A stretch of DNA of 64,000 nucleotides. Origin: a virus. Each line of letters opens with the position of its first letter. Position 1 is the stretch's first letter. Positions 8,202 through 17,082 of the stretch are shown here, piece after piece. The notes beneath the pieces were generated by a model. The model was not told the origin of the DNA. It saw nothing but the letters and a program-made list of their open reading frames with translations, and ran no database searches. The stretch spans positions 62,001 to 126,000 of the IMG/VR virus record IMGVR_UViG_3300030060_007423. The stretch is one strand, 5' to 3'. The translations under genes were made by a program, and so were the position numbers.

Positions 8202-9131
8202 ATGAAAATTAAAACACCTAAAGATTTGGCAATAAAGGCAAGAATGATGGGTAAGAAAACTATTTCTTACAGTCAGTTCAATATGTACAAAACTTGCCCT
8301 CGCCAATGGAAATTAAATTATATAGACAAACATAGGGAATTTGAACCTTCTATATATTTAACATTTGGTACATCTATGCACGAGGTTATTCAACATTATC
8401 TTGAAGTGATGTATGGTGATTCAATTAAAGCAGCAGATAGTATAGACCTTCATAAAATGCTAAAAGAAAGAATGCAGCATAATTATAAGGAAACATTAGC
8501 TGAATTTGATGGAAAACATTTTTCAAGTCAAAACCAAATGATGGAATTTTATTGGGATGGTGTTGAAATAATAGATTACCTAAAGAAAAAACGAGGTGCT
8601 TATTTTAGTAAAAAGAATTGTGAATTGGTTGGAATAGAAATGCCAATTTTTCATGAAACTGAAATCAATCCAAATATTATGATGACAGGTTTTATTGACT
8701 TAGTAATAAGAGAACACAATAAAATAAAAATCATAGATATTAAAACCAGTACAATGGGTTGGAGACCATCACAAAAGAAAGAAAATGGTGACCAGCTTAG
8801 AATTTATAAAGAATATTTTGCAAGACAATACGGAACTGATATTAATGATATTGAGATTGAGTATTTTATAGTCAAAAGAAAACTTTATGAAAATTTAGAT
8901 TTTCCACAGCGAAGAATACAAACATATTCACCAGCATCTGGAAAACCTAGCATTAATAAAACAAACAAAAATTTGGCAAAATTCATTTCAGAAGCATTTA
9001 CTACTGATGGAAAACATAACTTACAAGGTGAATATCCTGCAACCAAAGGTGAAAAGAATAAAAATTGTAAGTGGTGCCCGTTTAAGACAAATTATGAATT
9101 ATGCCCAAAAGATAAAAGGATTATTTTATGA
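8202..9131 (+). CDS. PD-(D/E)XK nuclease with probable Fe-S cluster (RecB/Cas4-like)
   Basis: 309 residues. The nuclease core is GFIDLVI (Asp166) followed by IIDIKTST (Asp179, Lys181). Cysteines flank the core as in AddB/Cas4-type enzymes: Cys32 in YKTCPRQW, and Cys289, Cys292 and Cys301 near the C-terminus, together able to hold a 4Fe-4S cluster. Probably an exonuclease in phage DNA replication or recombination. The stop overlaps the next gene by 4 bases. Confidence 0.85.
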   Translation: MKIKTPKDLAIKARMMGKKTISYSQFNMYKTCPRQWKLNYIDKHREFEPSIYLTFGTSMHEVIQHYLEVMYGDSIKAADSIDLHKMLKERMQHNYKETLAEFDGKHFSSQNQMMEFYWDGVEIIDYLKKKRGAYFSKKNCELVGIEMPIFHETEINPNIMMTGFIDLVIREHNKIKIIDIKTSTMGWRPSQKKENGDQLRIYKEYFARQYGTDINDIEIEYFIVKRKLYENLDFPQRRIQTYSPASGKPSINKTNKNLAKFISEAFTTDGKHNLQGEYPATKGEKNKNCKWCPFKTNYELCPKDKRIIL

Positions 9132-9886
9132 TATATTGGTTTACAGGCCAGCCAGGTGCTGGTAAAACAACATTGGCTAAAGCAATGATAGAAAAATGTA
9201 GTGACAACTGCATTCATATTGACGGTGATGGTTTAAGAGATTTATTCCAAAACTTTGATTACTCACCAGCTGGGCGAACAAAGAATATACAATCCGTACT
9301 GGACTTATGTAGATTTTTAGATAATAAAGGTTTAACGGTTGTTGTATCAGTTGTTGCACCATATAAAGAAATGCGTGATTCATTAAAAAATACAAATGAT
9401 GTAACTGAGATATATGTTCACACAACTGAGACTAGAGGTAGGGAAGATTATTTTGCAAAAGATTATGAAGCACCTACGGAAGATTTCATTGATATGGACA
9501 CTACAGATATTTCTATTGATGATTGCTTAGACAAAATATCATTTAATAGAGAAAAGAAGCATACATATTTTTGTGACATTGATGGAACAATATTTAAGTA
9601 TAGAAAATTTGAAACATACACAACTTCAGATGCTGAACCAATAATGTCAACAGTTGATAAATTAAATGAATGGTATGATGACGGTCATATGATAATTTTA
9701 ACAACTGCCAGACCTGAAGATATGAGAGAACATACTATCAAAGAATTAGTTGATAATAGCATACCATTTGATAGATTAATAATGGGGATTGAGCGAGGAC
9801 CAAGATATCTTATCAATGATATGGATCCTAACAAGCCAGGAGAGAGAGCAATTGCACTAAATTTACAAAGAGACAAAGGAATATGA
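9128..9886 (+). CDS. APS kinase-like / HAD phosphatase fusion
   Basis: 252 residues in two parts. Residues 1-138 follow adenylylsulfate kinase (CysC): P-loop GQPGAGKTT (7-15), HIDGDGLRD (30-38), RTKNIQSV (50-57), VVAPYKEMRD and the family-like YEAPTEDF with an SIDDCLDKI ending. Residues 145-252 are a HAD phosphatase: FCDIDGTIF (Asp150, Asp152) and TTARPED (192-198). If the kinase is a true CysC it makes PAPS, the donor for sulfotransferases such as the one at 15488. The alternative is a polynucleotide kinase/phosphatase-like enzyme, since T4 Pnk has the same kinase-HAD order. Confidence 0.75.
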   Translation: MIYWFTGQPGAGKTTLAKAMIEKCSDNCIHIDGDGLRDLFQNFDYSPAGRTKNIQSVLDLCRFLDNKGLTVVVSVVAPYKEMRDSLKNTNDVTEIYVHTTETRGREDYFAKDYEAPTEDFIDMDTTDISIDDCLDKISFNREKKHTYFCDIDGTIFKYRKFETYTTSDAEPIMSTVDKLNEWYDDGHMIILTTARPEDMREHTIKELVDNSIPFDRLIMGIERGPRYLINDMDPNKPGERAIALNLQRDKGI

Positions 9887-10236
9887 AATACTCAATGTTT
9901 ATAGGAAGGTGGCAGCCTTGGCATGATGGCCATCAATGGTTAATTGACCAAAGAATTAAAGAAGGAAAAAATATCTGTATAGCAATTAGAGATATTGAAC
10001 CAAATGAAAATCAACCTTGGACACCACAAGAAGTTGAAGAAAATCTTAATAACAGATTTGCAAAAGAAATAGCAGATGGAAGTATAAAGGTTGTAATAAT
10101 TCCAGATATTGAATCTGTTAATTATGGAAGAGGTGTGGGATATGAAATCATTGAACATGTACCACCAACAAAGGTTGAAAAAATATCAGCAACGAAAATT
10201 AGAAAACAAATGAGGGAAAAGGGATTACTACAGTGA
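9883..10236 (+). CDS. NMN adenylyltransferase-like nucleotidyltransferase
   Basis: 117 residues, a minimal nucleotidyltransferase fold (PF01467). FIGRWQPWHDGH (6-17) carries the HxGH-type signature as in archaeal NadM, and ISATKIR (101-107) is the ISTxxxR-like second motif. Likely reaction: transfer of AMP from ATP to a phosphorylated substrate, possibly NMN for NAD salvage as in other large phages. Overlaps both neighbours by 4 bases, so it is coupled to the APS kinase-like gene and to the DUF2061 gene. Confidence 0.7.
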   Translation: MKYSMFIGRWQPWHDGHQWLIDQRIKEGKNICIAIRDIEPNENQPWTPQEVEENLNNRFAKEIADGSIKVVIIPDIESVNYGRGVGYEIIEHVPPTKVEKISATKIRKQMREKGLLQ

Positions 10237-10454
10237 CAAGAAATAAGTGGGCAGCAAGAAAGAGGCATATTGTAAAAACAATTACATGGAGAATTGTTGG
10301 TACTTTAGATACAATGGCATTAGGTTGGCTTGTTAGTGGTGACCCAATGATTGGGTTAAAGGTAGGTGCACTTGAATTGTTTACAAAGATGATATTATAC
10401 TATTTTCACGAAAGAGCTTGGTATGGTTATAGACCAAATAGGAATAGAAAGTAA
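10233..10454 (+). CDS. DUF2061 membrane protein
   Basis: 73 residues matching DUF2061: RHIVKTITWRIVGTLDT, then GLKVGALELFTKMILYYFHE and RAWYGY. Two short membrane helices are predicted. In bacteria DUF2061 genes often neighbour sulfate-activation genes (cysC, cysN), and here too it follows a CysC-like gene. Biochemical role unknown. Confidence 0.8.
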   Translation: MTRNKWAARKRHIVKTITWRIVGTLDTMALGWLVSGDPMIGLKVGALELFTKMILYYFHERAWYGYRPNRNRK

Positions 10455-10855
10455 TGAAAATAGGAATAGTTGGTAGTAACACATATGAGAATAAACGAAA
10501 GATTAAGCAAACAGTATTTGACTTAACAAAGAAATTTGGTGATAGGTTAATTGTTGTTAGTGGCGGTGGCCAACACGGTGCTGACAAGTACGCTAAAAAA
10601 TATGCATTAGAACTAGGCTGTGAATATAGGGAAGTAAATCCAGCTCACACTCAAAAAACACTGTACTCAATTATGTCAGAAAATTGGTACAATAAACCAT
10701 ATAAAACAAAAAATTATTTTACAAGAAATACCATTTTGGCAAGATATGTAGATTATTTAATAGCATTTATTCCAAGAGGTGAAGAAAGTAAGGGAACAGA
10801 ATATACAATTTTTGAAGCAAGAAAATTTCGCAAAAAAGTTGTCATTATTCATTAG
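10454..10855 (+). CDS. SLOG/YAcAr-type nucleotide-binding protein
   Basis: 133 residues, Rossmann-like. MKIGIVGSN starts the first strand; VVSGGGQHGADKYAKKYA (about 34-51) is the SGG..GAD signature of the DprA/LOG-like SLOG superfamily (YAcAr, DUF2493). It probably binds a nucleotide or nucleotide-derived ligand. Family members occur widely in phages, and precise function is not known. Confidence 0.7.
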   Translation: MKIGIVGSNTYENKRKIKQTVFDLTKKFGDRLIVVSGGGQHGADKYAKKYALELGCEYREVNPAHTQKTLYSIMSENWYNKPYKTKNYFTRNTILARYVDYLIAFIPRGEESKGTEYTIFEARKFRKKVVIIH

Positions 10856-10868
10856 TTTTTAATTTTAT

Positions 10869-10885
10869 GATTATATTTATATATG
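10869..10885 (+). promoter_or_regulatory. Variant promoter before RHH regulator gene
   Basis: GATTATATTTATATATG is followed by an AT-rich leader and the SD AAGGAG before the ATG at 10914. It matches the core except for the first bases and lacks YCAA. Confidence 0.45.
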
Positions 10886-10913
10886 TATATTCATATATAA
10901 AGGAGATAATAAG

Positions 10914-11105
10914 ATGACACAAGACAAACTTAAATTAACATCTGTTAAAATTTCTGAAGACTTACATAGAAATTTTAAGATTAAGGGAATACAAGACAAC
11001 CTTAATTTTCAAAAGATAACTAATAGGGCAATTCACCTATATTTAACAGATAAAACATTTAGACAGAAAATTTTAGAAACCACGTTATTAGGCAAAAATT
11101 TATAG
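10914..11105 (+). CDS. Ribbon-helix-helix DNA-binding protein
   Basis: 63 residues with the RHH pattern: a beta strand KLTSVKIS followed by EDLHRNFKIKGIQDNLN and a second helix KITNRAIHLYL, as in Arc/CopG regulators. A short, strongly expressed candidate regulator (SD AAGGAG) placed at the head of the glycan cluster, so it could control it or itself. Confidence 0.65.
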   Translation: MTQDKLKLTSVKISEDLHRNFKIKGIQDNLNFQKITNRAIHLYLTDKTFRQKILETTLLGKNL

Positions 11106-11123
11106 ATTATTAAGGAAGAGGTT

Positions 11124-12578
11124 ATGGAAATTAAATTACCAAAATTAAGAAGTGTAGACCCAAATAAACCAAAGAAGAAAAAAATACTACTACTATCCGA
11201 TGACTTAAGATTACATTCAGGTGTTGGTACAGTATCAAAAAATTTAGTTTTTGGAACAGCTGATAGGTATGATTGGGTTCAATTAGGTGGAGCTGTAAAA
11301 CACCCAGACGATGGAAAACTTTTAGATATAAGTGACCAAGTAAAAGAAGAAACTGGTGTAAATGATGCATCAGTAAGAATATACCCAAGTTCAGGTTATG
11401 GAACTCAAGAAATTGTTAGACACATCATTTCACAAGAAAAGCCAGATGCAATCATCCATTTTACAGACCCTAGGTTTTGGCAATGGTTATATCAAATGGA
11501 ACATGAAATACGTCAAACAATACCTCTTGGCTACTTAAATATTTGGGATGATTTACCTTACCCGCATTGGAATGAACCATTTTATGAGTCATGTGATTTG
11601 TTAATGGGTATATCAAAACAAACTGTTAACATAAACAGAAATGTTTGCCAAAACAAACCACGAACTGATTGGGATTTAACGTATGTACAGCATGGTATAT
11701 CAACAGACCAATATTACCCAATAGATGAAAAACATCCAGAATTTAACGAAATGTTAAAATTTGAAAATACATTATTTGGTGGTAAAACTCCAGGATTCGT
11801 TGTAATGTATAATAGCAGAAATATTAGAAGAAAGGCTACTTCTGACTTAATGTTAGCTTTTAAGCTATTTTGTGATAGGCTATCAAAAGAAGATGCTAAT
11901 GACTGTTATTTATTATTACATACAAATAAGGTTGATGATGCAGGTACTGATTTACAAGCTGTAAAAGATAACTTATTACCAAATTATAATGTAATATTTA
12001 GTGAAGCAAAATTAACAACAAAACAGTTAAACTACTTGTATAACATTTCAGATTTAGGTGCAAATATTAGTTCAGCAGAAGGTTTTGGATTAAGTTGTAT
12101 GGAGGCAATTCAATCTGGAACACCTGTACTCGTAAACTGTATTGGTGGATTGCAAGACCAAGTTGGTATAATTAAAGATGACGGAGAATATCTTAAATTA
12201 GAAGATTTTACAGCAGATTGGCCAAGTAATAGTAATGGTAGGTATAAGAATCATGGAGAATGGTCATTTGTTGTGTGGCCACAAATAAATCTACAAGGTT
12301 CACCACTTACACCATACATTTATGATTCTAGGTGTAGTATACCTGATGTAACTGACCAAATTGAAAAAGCATATAACTTAGGAACAACTGAATTGGCAAG
12401 ACGAGGTATGAAGGGAAGAGAATGGGCAATTGAAAATGGCTTTACAGCCAAAGAAATGTGTAATGCATTTGAAAGGTCTATGGAAGGTTGTTGGAAAAAT
12501 TGGACACCAAGAAAAAGATTTACATTAGTTAATGCACAAGACAAATTACCAGAATATCCAGTAGGACATAATTTTTAG
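11124..12578 (+). CDS. Glycosyltransferase, GT4-like
   Basis: 484 residues, GT-B fold. The N-terminus KKILLLSDDLRLHSGVG is the first Rossmann strand with an acceptor-binding glycine loop; the C-terminal half has SSAEGFGLSCMEAIQSGTPV, the E-x7-E signature of GT4 retaining enzymes. First of the sugar-transfer genes in the cluster, 18 bases after the RHH gene. Donor and acceptor are unknown. Confidence 0.85.
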   Translation: MEIKLPKLRSVDPNKPKKKKILLLSDDLRLHSGVGTVSKNLVFGTADRYDWVQLGGAVKHPDDGKLLDISDQVKEETGVNDASVRIYPSSGYGTQEIVRHIISQEKPDAIIHFTDPRFWQWLYQMEHEIRQTIPLGYLNIWDDLPYPHWNEPFYESCDLLMGISKQTVNINRNVCQNKPRTDWDLTYVQHGISTDQYYPIDEKHPEFNEMLKFENTLFGGKTPGFVVMYNSRNIRRKATSDLMLAFKLFCDRLSKEDANDCYLLLHTNKVDDAGTDLQAVKDNLLPNYNVIFSEAKLTTKQLNYLYNISDLGANISSAEGFGLSCMEAIQSGTPVLVNCIGGLQDQVGIIKDDGEYLKLEDFTADWPSNSNGRYKNHGEWSFVVWPQINLQGSPLTPYIYDSRCSIPDVTDQIEKAYNLGTTELARRGMKGREWAIENGFTAKEMCNAFERSMEGCWKNWTPRKRFTLVNAQDKLPEYPVGHNF

Positions 12579-12587
12579 GAGAAAAAA

Positions 12588-13862
12588 ATGAAACCATTAT
12601 TAGTTATGAGTGCACCTGTTGCAACACGTTCAGGTTACGGAGACCACTCAAGAGATTTATTAAGAAGTTTGATAGCGATGGACAAGTATGATATAAAAGT
12701 ACTTAGTCAAAGATGGGGTTCATGCCCTATGAATGCTCTTGGAAAGGAAGACCAAGATATTATTAATGTTCTGCATTTTGGTAATTTACCAAAACAACCA
12801 GATATATGGATTCAAGTAACAGTTCCAAATGAATTCCAACCTGTAGGTAAATACAATATTGGAATAACTGCAGGAATTGAAACAACACATGTATCACACC
12901 CGTGGGTTGAAGGAATGAATAGAATGAATGTAGTTATAGTAACATCTGAACATTCAAAACAGTCATTCATAAATTCAGTATATGACAAAATAAATAACCA
13001 AACAAAACAAAAAGAAGGTGAATTTAGAGTTACAACACCAATGGAAGTTTTATTTGAAGGTGTTGATACCAAAATTTGGAAAAAGACAAGTGAAATTTCA
13101 AAAACAGTAGTTGATGAATTATCAAGTATTAAAGAAAGTTTTTGTTTTCTTTTTGTTGGACACTGGCTTCATGGAAATTTTGGTCATGATAGAAAAGATG
13201 TAGGCGGAATGTTAAAAACATTTTTTGAAACATTTAAGAGAAAAAAGAATAAACCTGCATTAATACTTAAATCAAGTCAAGCAACATTTAGTGTAATGGA
13301 TAGGGAAGCTATGCTCAAAAGAATTAGGGACATTGCACGACAATGCGGTGAAGATTTACCAAATGTTTATTTATTGCATGGTGACTTGGAACCTGAAGAA
13401 ATGAATAGTCTATATAATCACCCTAAAGTAAAAGCTATGATTAGTTTTACACATGGTGAAGGTTATGGAAGACCACTTGCAGAATTTTGTGTTACACAGA
13501 AACCAGTAATTGCATCAAACTGGTCAGGTCAAGTCGATTTCTTAAAGCATTCAATATTACTACCAGGTGAATTACAAGAAGTACACCCTTCAGCACAATG
13601 GGAAAATGTTGTAATAGACAAATCACAATGGTTCTATGTAAACCACTTATATGCATCAAGAGTACTAAAAGACGTACACAAGAAATATAAAAAATATATT
13701 CCAGATGCAAGAAAACAAGCAAGATTAATTAGAGAGGATATGAATCTTGATAAAATGACAGAAAGATTCACAGAAATAATGGAAAAGCACGTAAAGGTAC
13801 CAGAACAAGTGGCATTGAATATGCCTAAAATTACATTACCTAAATTGGAGAAAATATCATGA
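12588..13862 (+). CDS. Glycosyltransferase, GT4-like
   Basis: 424 residues, GT-B. The N-terminus has APVATRSGYGDHSRDLL, the glycine-rich acceptor loop; the C-terminal FTHGEGYGRPLAEFCVTQKP is the donor-binding E-x7-E signature. It follows a similar enzyme by 9 bases, and the two probably act consecutively on one glycan. SD AGGAG is present. Confidence 0.83.
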   Translation: MKPLLVMSAPVATRSGYGDHSRDLLRSLIAMDKYDIKVLSQRWGSCPMNALGKEDQDIINVLHFGNLPKQPDIWIQVTVPNEFQPVGKYNIGITAGIETTHVSHPWVEGMNRMNVVIVTSEHSKQSFINSVYDKINNQTKQKEGEFRVTTPMEVLFEGVDTKIWKKTSEISKTVVDELSSIKESFCFLFVGHWLHGNFGHDRKDVGGMLKTFFETFKRKKNKPALILKSSQATFSVMDREAMLKRIRDIARQCGEDLPNVYLLHGDLEPEEMNSLYNHPKVKAMISFTHGEGYGRPLAEFCVTQKPVIASNWSGQVDFLKHSILLPGELQEVHPSAQWENVVIDKSQWFYVNHLYASRVLKDVHKKYKKYIPDARKQARLIREDMNLDKMTERFTEIMEKHVKVPEQVALNMPKITLPKLEKIS

Positions 13863-14314
13863 GTACAGACTTAAAAGAAAAAAGTCCATTTACGAATAGA
13901 GTAGCAGTTATAGTTGAAAAAGACGAAAAAGCTGGAATATCTAAAATGTGTATGGACACAGGATATAATACAAATAGTAATTTAACAATTGGAAATGACC
14001 AAGTAAAAGAGTTTGAAGCCCGTTCACCTAAAATAATTCTTGAAACTAGATATGAAGATAAACTTTTAGGACAGTATTGGTATTTAACAACAATTGTTAT
14101 GGAACACGGAATGCTTTATCCAGAAGGTACAAAGGAAAATTATGAATGGATTTATGCACCAGTTGTTCAGATACCAAAAGAAGAACAAATTAAATACCCT
14201 ATACCTGGAAGAGATGGTGAATACTATCAAACTAGACTTGGCGTTGACATTGCTGAAAGATTTCCACGTGATAAGTTTATGGATTGTTGTAAAAGATTAG
14301 GTGTAGCTCAATAA
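13859..14314 (+). CDS. Hypothetical protein (151 aa)
   Basis: Overlaps the upstream glycosyltransferase by 4 bases and abuts the next gene. No catalytic motif is recognised; the centre reads as mixed beta (KIILETRYEDKLLGQYWYLT). Probably a phage-specific protein rather than a sugar enzyme. Confidence 0.65.
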   Translation: MSTDLKEKSPFTNRVAVIVEKDEKAGISKMCMDTGYNTNSNLTIGNDQVKEFEARSPKIILETRYEDKLLGQYWYLTTIVMEHGMLYPEGTKENYEWIYAPVVQIPKEEQIKYPIPGRDGEYYQTRLGVDIAERFPRDKFMDCCKRLGVAQ

Positions 14315-14850
14315 TGTCATACTTTGCACAACACTTAGGTAAATGTGGGACTGCCCAACAAATTTCAATTGCACAATTGGAACCTGGAATGATAATCTCA
14401 GCTGTTTATAAAAAACAAGCAAGAGGTAAAGAAAAGGGTGGTGCAAAAAAATACATATTGTTGGTTTTGAATCCAAATTACTTAAGAGTGATGCATGCAC
14501 TAACACTTGACTTAATTCCACTTAATGCTTTTAATTTATTTGCTGGTGGTGTAGGAATTGAATATTCTGAAAAGTTTAAGTCAAAAAAAGTTAAATTGAG
14601 AAAAATGATTGTTGGACAAAATCCTAAACAATTCTATTCATCAGCAATAAAAAAGATTGCAAAAACAAGGTTAGGTGATAGTTATAGAACTCTTAATATT
14701 CAAAACTTTAATTCTATTAGAGTTGTAAACTATGAATTTAGTAAAAATATTTTAGATGCATATATGCCTGGTGATTCAGATACATCTGTTGGTGTACAAC
14801 CACCTGGTGAAAACCTAGACGAGCTCAATATAAAGGGAGATAAAGAATGA
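14314..14850 (+). CDS. Conserved-looking phage protein of unknown function (178 aa)
   Basis: Contains PGMIISAVYKKQARGKEKGG, then KYILLVLNPNY, then ALTLDLIPLN and YRTLNIQNFNSIRVVNYEF. This succession resembles a module I associate with hypothetical proteins of T4-like marine phages, but I cannot name it. Overlaps the neighbours at both ends by one and four bases. Confidence 0.65.
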   Translation: MSYFAQHLGKCGTAQQISIAQLEPGMIISAVYKKQARGKEKGGAKKYILLVLNPNYLRVMHALTLDLIPLNAFNLFAGGVGIEYSEKFKSKKVKLRKMIVGQNPKQFYSSAIKKIAKTRLGDSYRTLNIQNFNSIRVVNYEFSKNILDAYMPGDSDTSVGVQPPGENLDELNIKGDKE

Positions 14851-15476
14851 AAATTAGTTATGCAATAACCGTGTGCAATGAACACAAAGAAATAGAGAAA
14901 TTATTAACATTTCTATTTGAACATAAGAGAGAACAAGACCAGGTTGTAGTACAAATGGATTCAAAAAATTCAACTGAAGAAGTTTGGAATGTTTGTGAAA
15001 AATTTGAAAATAGACAACATCATCATTATAGATTGATTCAATGTGAATTAAATAAAAACTTTGCTGCATATAAAAACAATCTAAATAAACAATGTGATGG
15101 AAATTGGATATTTCAAATTGATGCAGATGAAATACCAAATGAATATTTAATAGAGGCACTTCCATTTATATTAGAAGCAAACGAAGATACTGAAGCTTTT
15201 TGGGTGCCAAGAGTAAATACAGTAGCAGGAATTACAGATGCTCACATTGCCAAATGGGGTTGGAAATTAAATGAAGATGGTTGGGTAAACTTTCCAGATT
15301 GGCAAATGAGAATCTATCAAAATAAAGAAGAAATATATTGGATAAAACCAGTACACGAACAATTAAAAGGTTATACTAAATTCGCAAATCTTCCAGCAGA
15401 AGAAAAATTCTGTTTATATCATCCAAAAAATATTGGAAGACAAGAAAAGCAAAATGCCTTTTATGAAACAATTTAA
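14847..15476 (+). CDS. Glycosyltransferase family 2
   Basis: 209 residues, GT-A fold. MKISYAITVCNEHKEIEKLL is the first strand and helix of a GT2 enzyme; FQIDADEIP (about 89-97) contains the metal-binding DAD. Short for the family, with a compact C-terminus. Sugar specificity unknown. Confidence 0.8.
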   Translation: MKISYAITVCNEHKEIEKLLTFLFEHKREQDQVVVQMDSKNSTEEVWNVCEKFENRQHHHYRLIQCELNKNFAAYKNNLNKQCDGNWIFQIDADEIPNEYLIEALPFILEANEDTEAFWVPRVNTVAGITDAHIAKWGWKLNEDGWVNFPDWQMRIYQNKEEIYWIKPVHEQLKGYTKFANLPAEEKFCLYHPKNIGRQEKQNAFYETI

Positions 15477-15487
15477 GGAAAACATTT

Positions 15488-16129
15488 ATGGCACTTTGGT
15501 TTGTACAAAATAAGGTTGTATATTTAGCACCACAAAAAACAGCAACAACATCAATTGAAAAATATTTAAGCGATGAATTGGGTTATAGTCCGCTTGGTCA
15601 CAGACACACAATACTTACTGATGATGAAATAAAATATATGAAAGATAATAAGTTCTTTTCATTTGGTTTTGTTAGAAACCCATGGGATAGAATTGTTAGT
15701 ATGTATAAGTGGGAAGAGCAAGTAAAGAATGAACCAGCAATGAAATCAGGTGCACTACCATTTGAAAAATATTGTGAATATATTTATAAAGCATATCATG
15801 GAATTGAGAGTTTTGACCTAATAGAAGGATTTGTTTGTAATTCAATATATAGGCATATGCACCATGAAAAAGAAAAGGGTCATTTTATATCACACTACAA
15901 TAAAATGTATCGTAATGGTGAACAGATTTTTGACTTTATTGGAAAATATGAAAATCTTGCAGAGGACATGCAAATCGTATGTGATCAAATTGGAATAATA
16001 AACAAACCCTTACCAATGATTAACAAAACAAATCATGCTAGTTATAGGGAATATTATTCAGATGAAAGTAGACAAAGAATTGCTGAAGTATATCTTGAAG
16101 ATATAGATGCATTTGGTTATGAGTTTTAG
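15488..16129 (+). CDS. Sulfotransferase
   Basis: 213 residues resembling the carbohydrate sulfotransferase family (Sulfotransfer_2). LAPQKTATTSIEKYL (13-27) is the 5'-phosphosulfate-binding loop; FGFVRNPWDRIVSMY (59-73) is the 3'-phosphate-binding motif. It would transfer sulfate from PAPS to a sugar hydroxyl. It lies between two glycosyltransferase genes, so the target is probably the cluster's glycan; the CysC-like domain at 9128 could supply PAPS. Confidence 0.82.
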   Translation: MALWFVQNKVVYLAPQKTATTSIEKYLSDELGYSPLGHRHTILTDDEIKYMKDNKFFSFGFVRNPWDRIVSMYKWEEQVKNEPAMKSGALPFEKYCEYIYKAYHGIESFDLIEGFVCNSIYRHMHHEKEKGHFISHYNKMYRNGEQIFDFIGKYENLAEDMQIVCDQIGIINKPLPMINKTNHASYREYYSDESRQRIAEVYLEDIDAFGYEF

Positions 16130-16131
16130 AA

Positions 16132-17016
16132 ATGGCAAACAAAATACAGATAGTCTTACACTCTCTTCCTAGGGAGATAGATGAAGTAAAGAGAATAGTT
16201 GACCAATTGGCTAGGTCACAATTTTACATTGGGGATACCAATAATGTAATACTTGACTTTACTCTAAATATATCTGATAAGTTAACAGATTGGGAAAATT
16301 CAAAAATACCAAAAGAATATTTTATAGATAAATTTACTTACATTGAGTCACTTTCACCATTTGTAAATAGATTTGATGTTAGTACTACATGTTTAGGTTG
16401 TAATGATAAAAGAAGAAATGCAATTAATTCAGATACAGATGCAACACATATTTTATATTTAGATACTGATGTATACTTTTCTGATTACAATCTTACAATG
16501 ATGTTTGATGCAATAAGCCAAATAAAAAATAAGTATCATATTATATCATCAGAAATTTTACAACTATGGGATTCTAGTTGGGATGTTATTTCAAATGAAA
16601 GAACACGAAATACAGACAGAAGTAAAAAGCTCTGGCATACAAACCCATATAGGGTTTTTGATAGGCGGGAACCGTGTATACCTAAATTAAGACAGATACA
16701 AACAGTTAAGTTTGGTGGTGGATGGTTTAATTTGTTTAACATTGAATTGTTAAAATTTATTACAATTCCAGACTCACTAGGACCTTATGGATTAGATGAT
16801 ACATTTATTGCAGAGGCATCAATGCATATGTTAAGAAAGGGTTATGATATACGACAATATGTTTTATCAGATATGATTGTTATTGAAGATAGAATGTTTA
16901 GGGATTACCCATATGATAATTATGTAAAAACAAAAAGTGACATGAAAGATTTTTGGAGAAAAGAGTCACATAAAAATTATTCTTTAGAAATGGAAAAATT
17001 TCTAAAAAGGATATGA
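16132..17016 (+). CDS. Glycosyltransferase-like protein (GT-A)
   Basis: 294 residues. LYLDTDVYFSDYNL (about 106-119) provides a DxD metal site, and the region after KFGGGWFNLFNIELL resembles the acceptor side of GT2-like enzymes. The extreme N-terminus is unusual for GT2. Last gene before the promoter at 17032. Confidence 0.65.
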   Translation: MANKIQIVLHSLPREIDEVKRIVDQLARSQFYIGDTNNVILDFTLNISDKLTDWENSKIPKEYFIDKFTYIESLSPFVNRFDVSTTCLGCNDKRRNAINSDTDATHILYLDTDVYFSDYNLTMMFDAISQIKNKYHIISSEILQLWDSSWDVISNERTRNTDRSKKLWHTNPYRVFDRREPCIPKLRQIQTVKFGGGWFNLFNIELLKFITIPDSLGPYGLDDTFIAEASMHMLRKGYDIRQYVLSDMIVIEDRMFRDYPYDNYVKTKSDMKDFWRKESHKNYSLEMEKFLKRI

Positions 17017-17031
17017 TAAAATTTTTATTAT

Positions 17032-17057
17032 TCAAGAAAAATTGTTATATTATATAA
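17032..17057 (+). promoter_or_regulatory. YCAA-N8-GTTATATT promoter
   Basis: TCAA at 17032 and GTTATATTATATAA from 17044, 39 bases before the ATG at 17083. It opens the second part of the glycan cluster; an SD-like AAAGGAAG precedes the start. Confidence 0.7.
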
Positions 17058-17082
17058 AATAAAATTAAAAGGAAGAAAAGTT

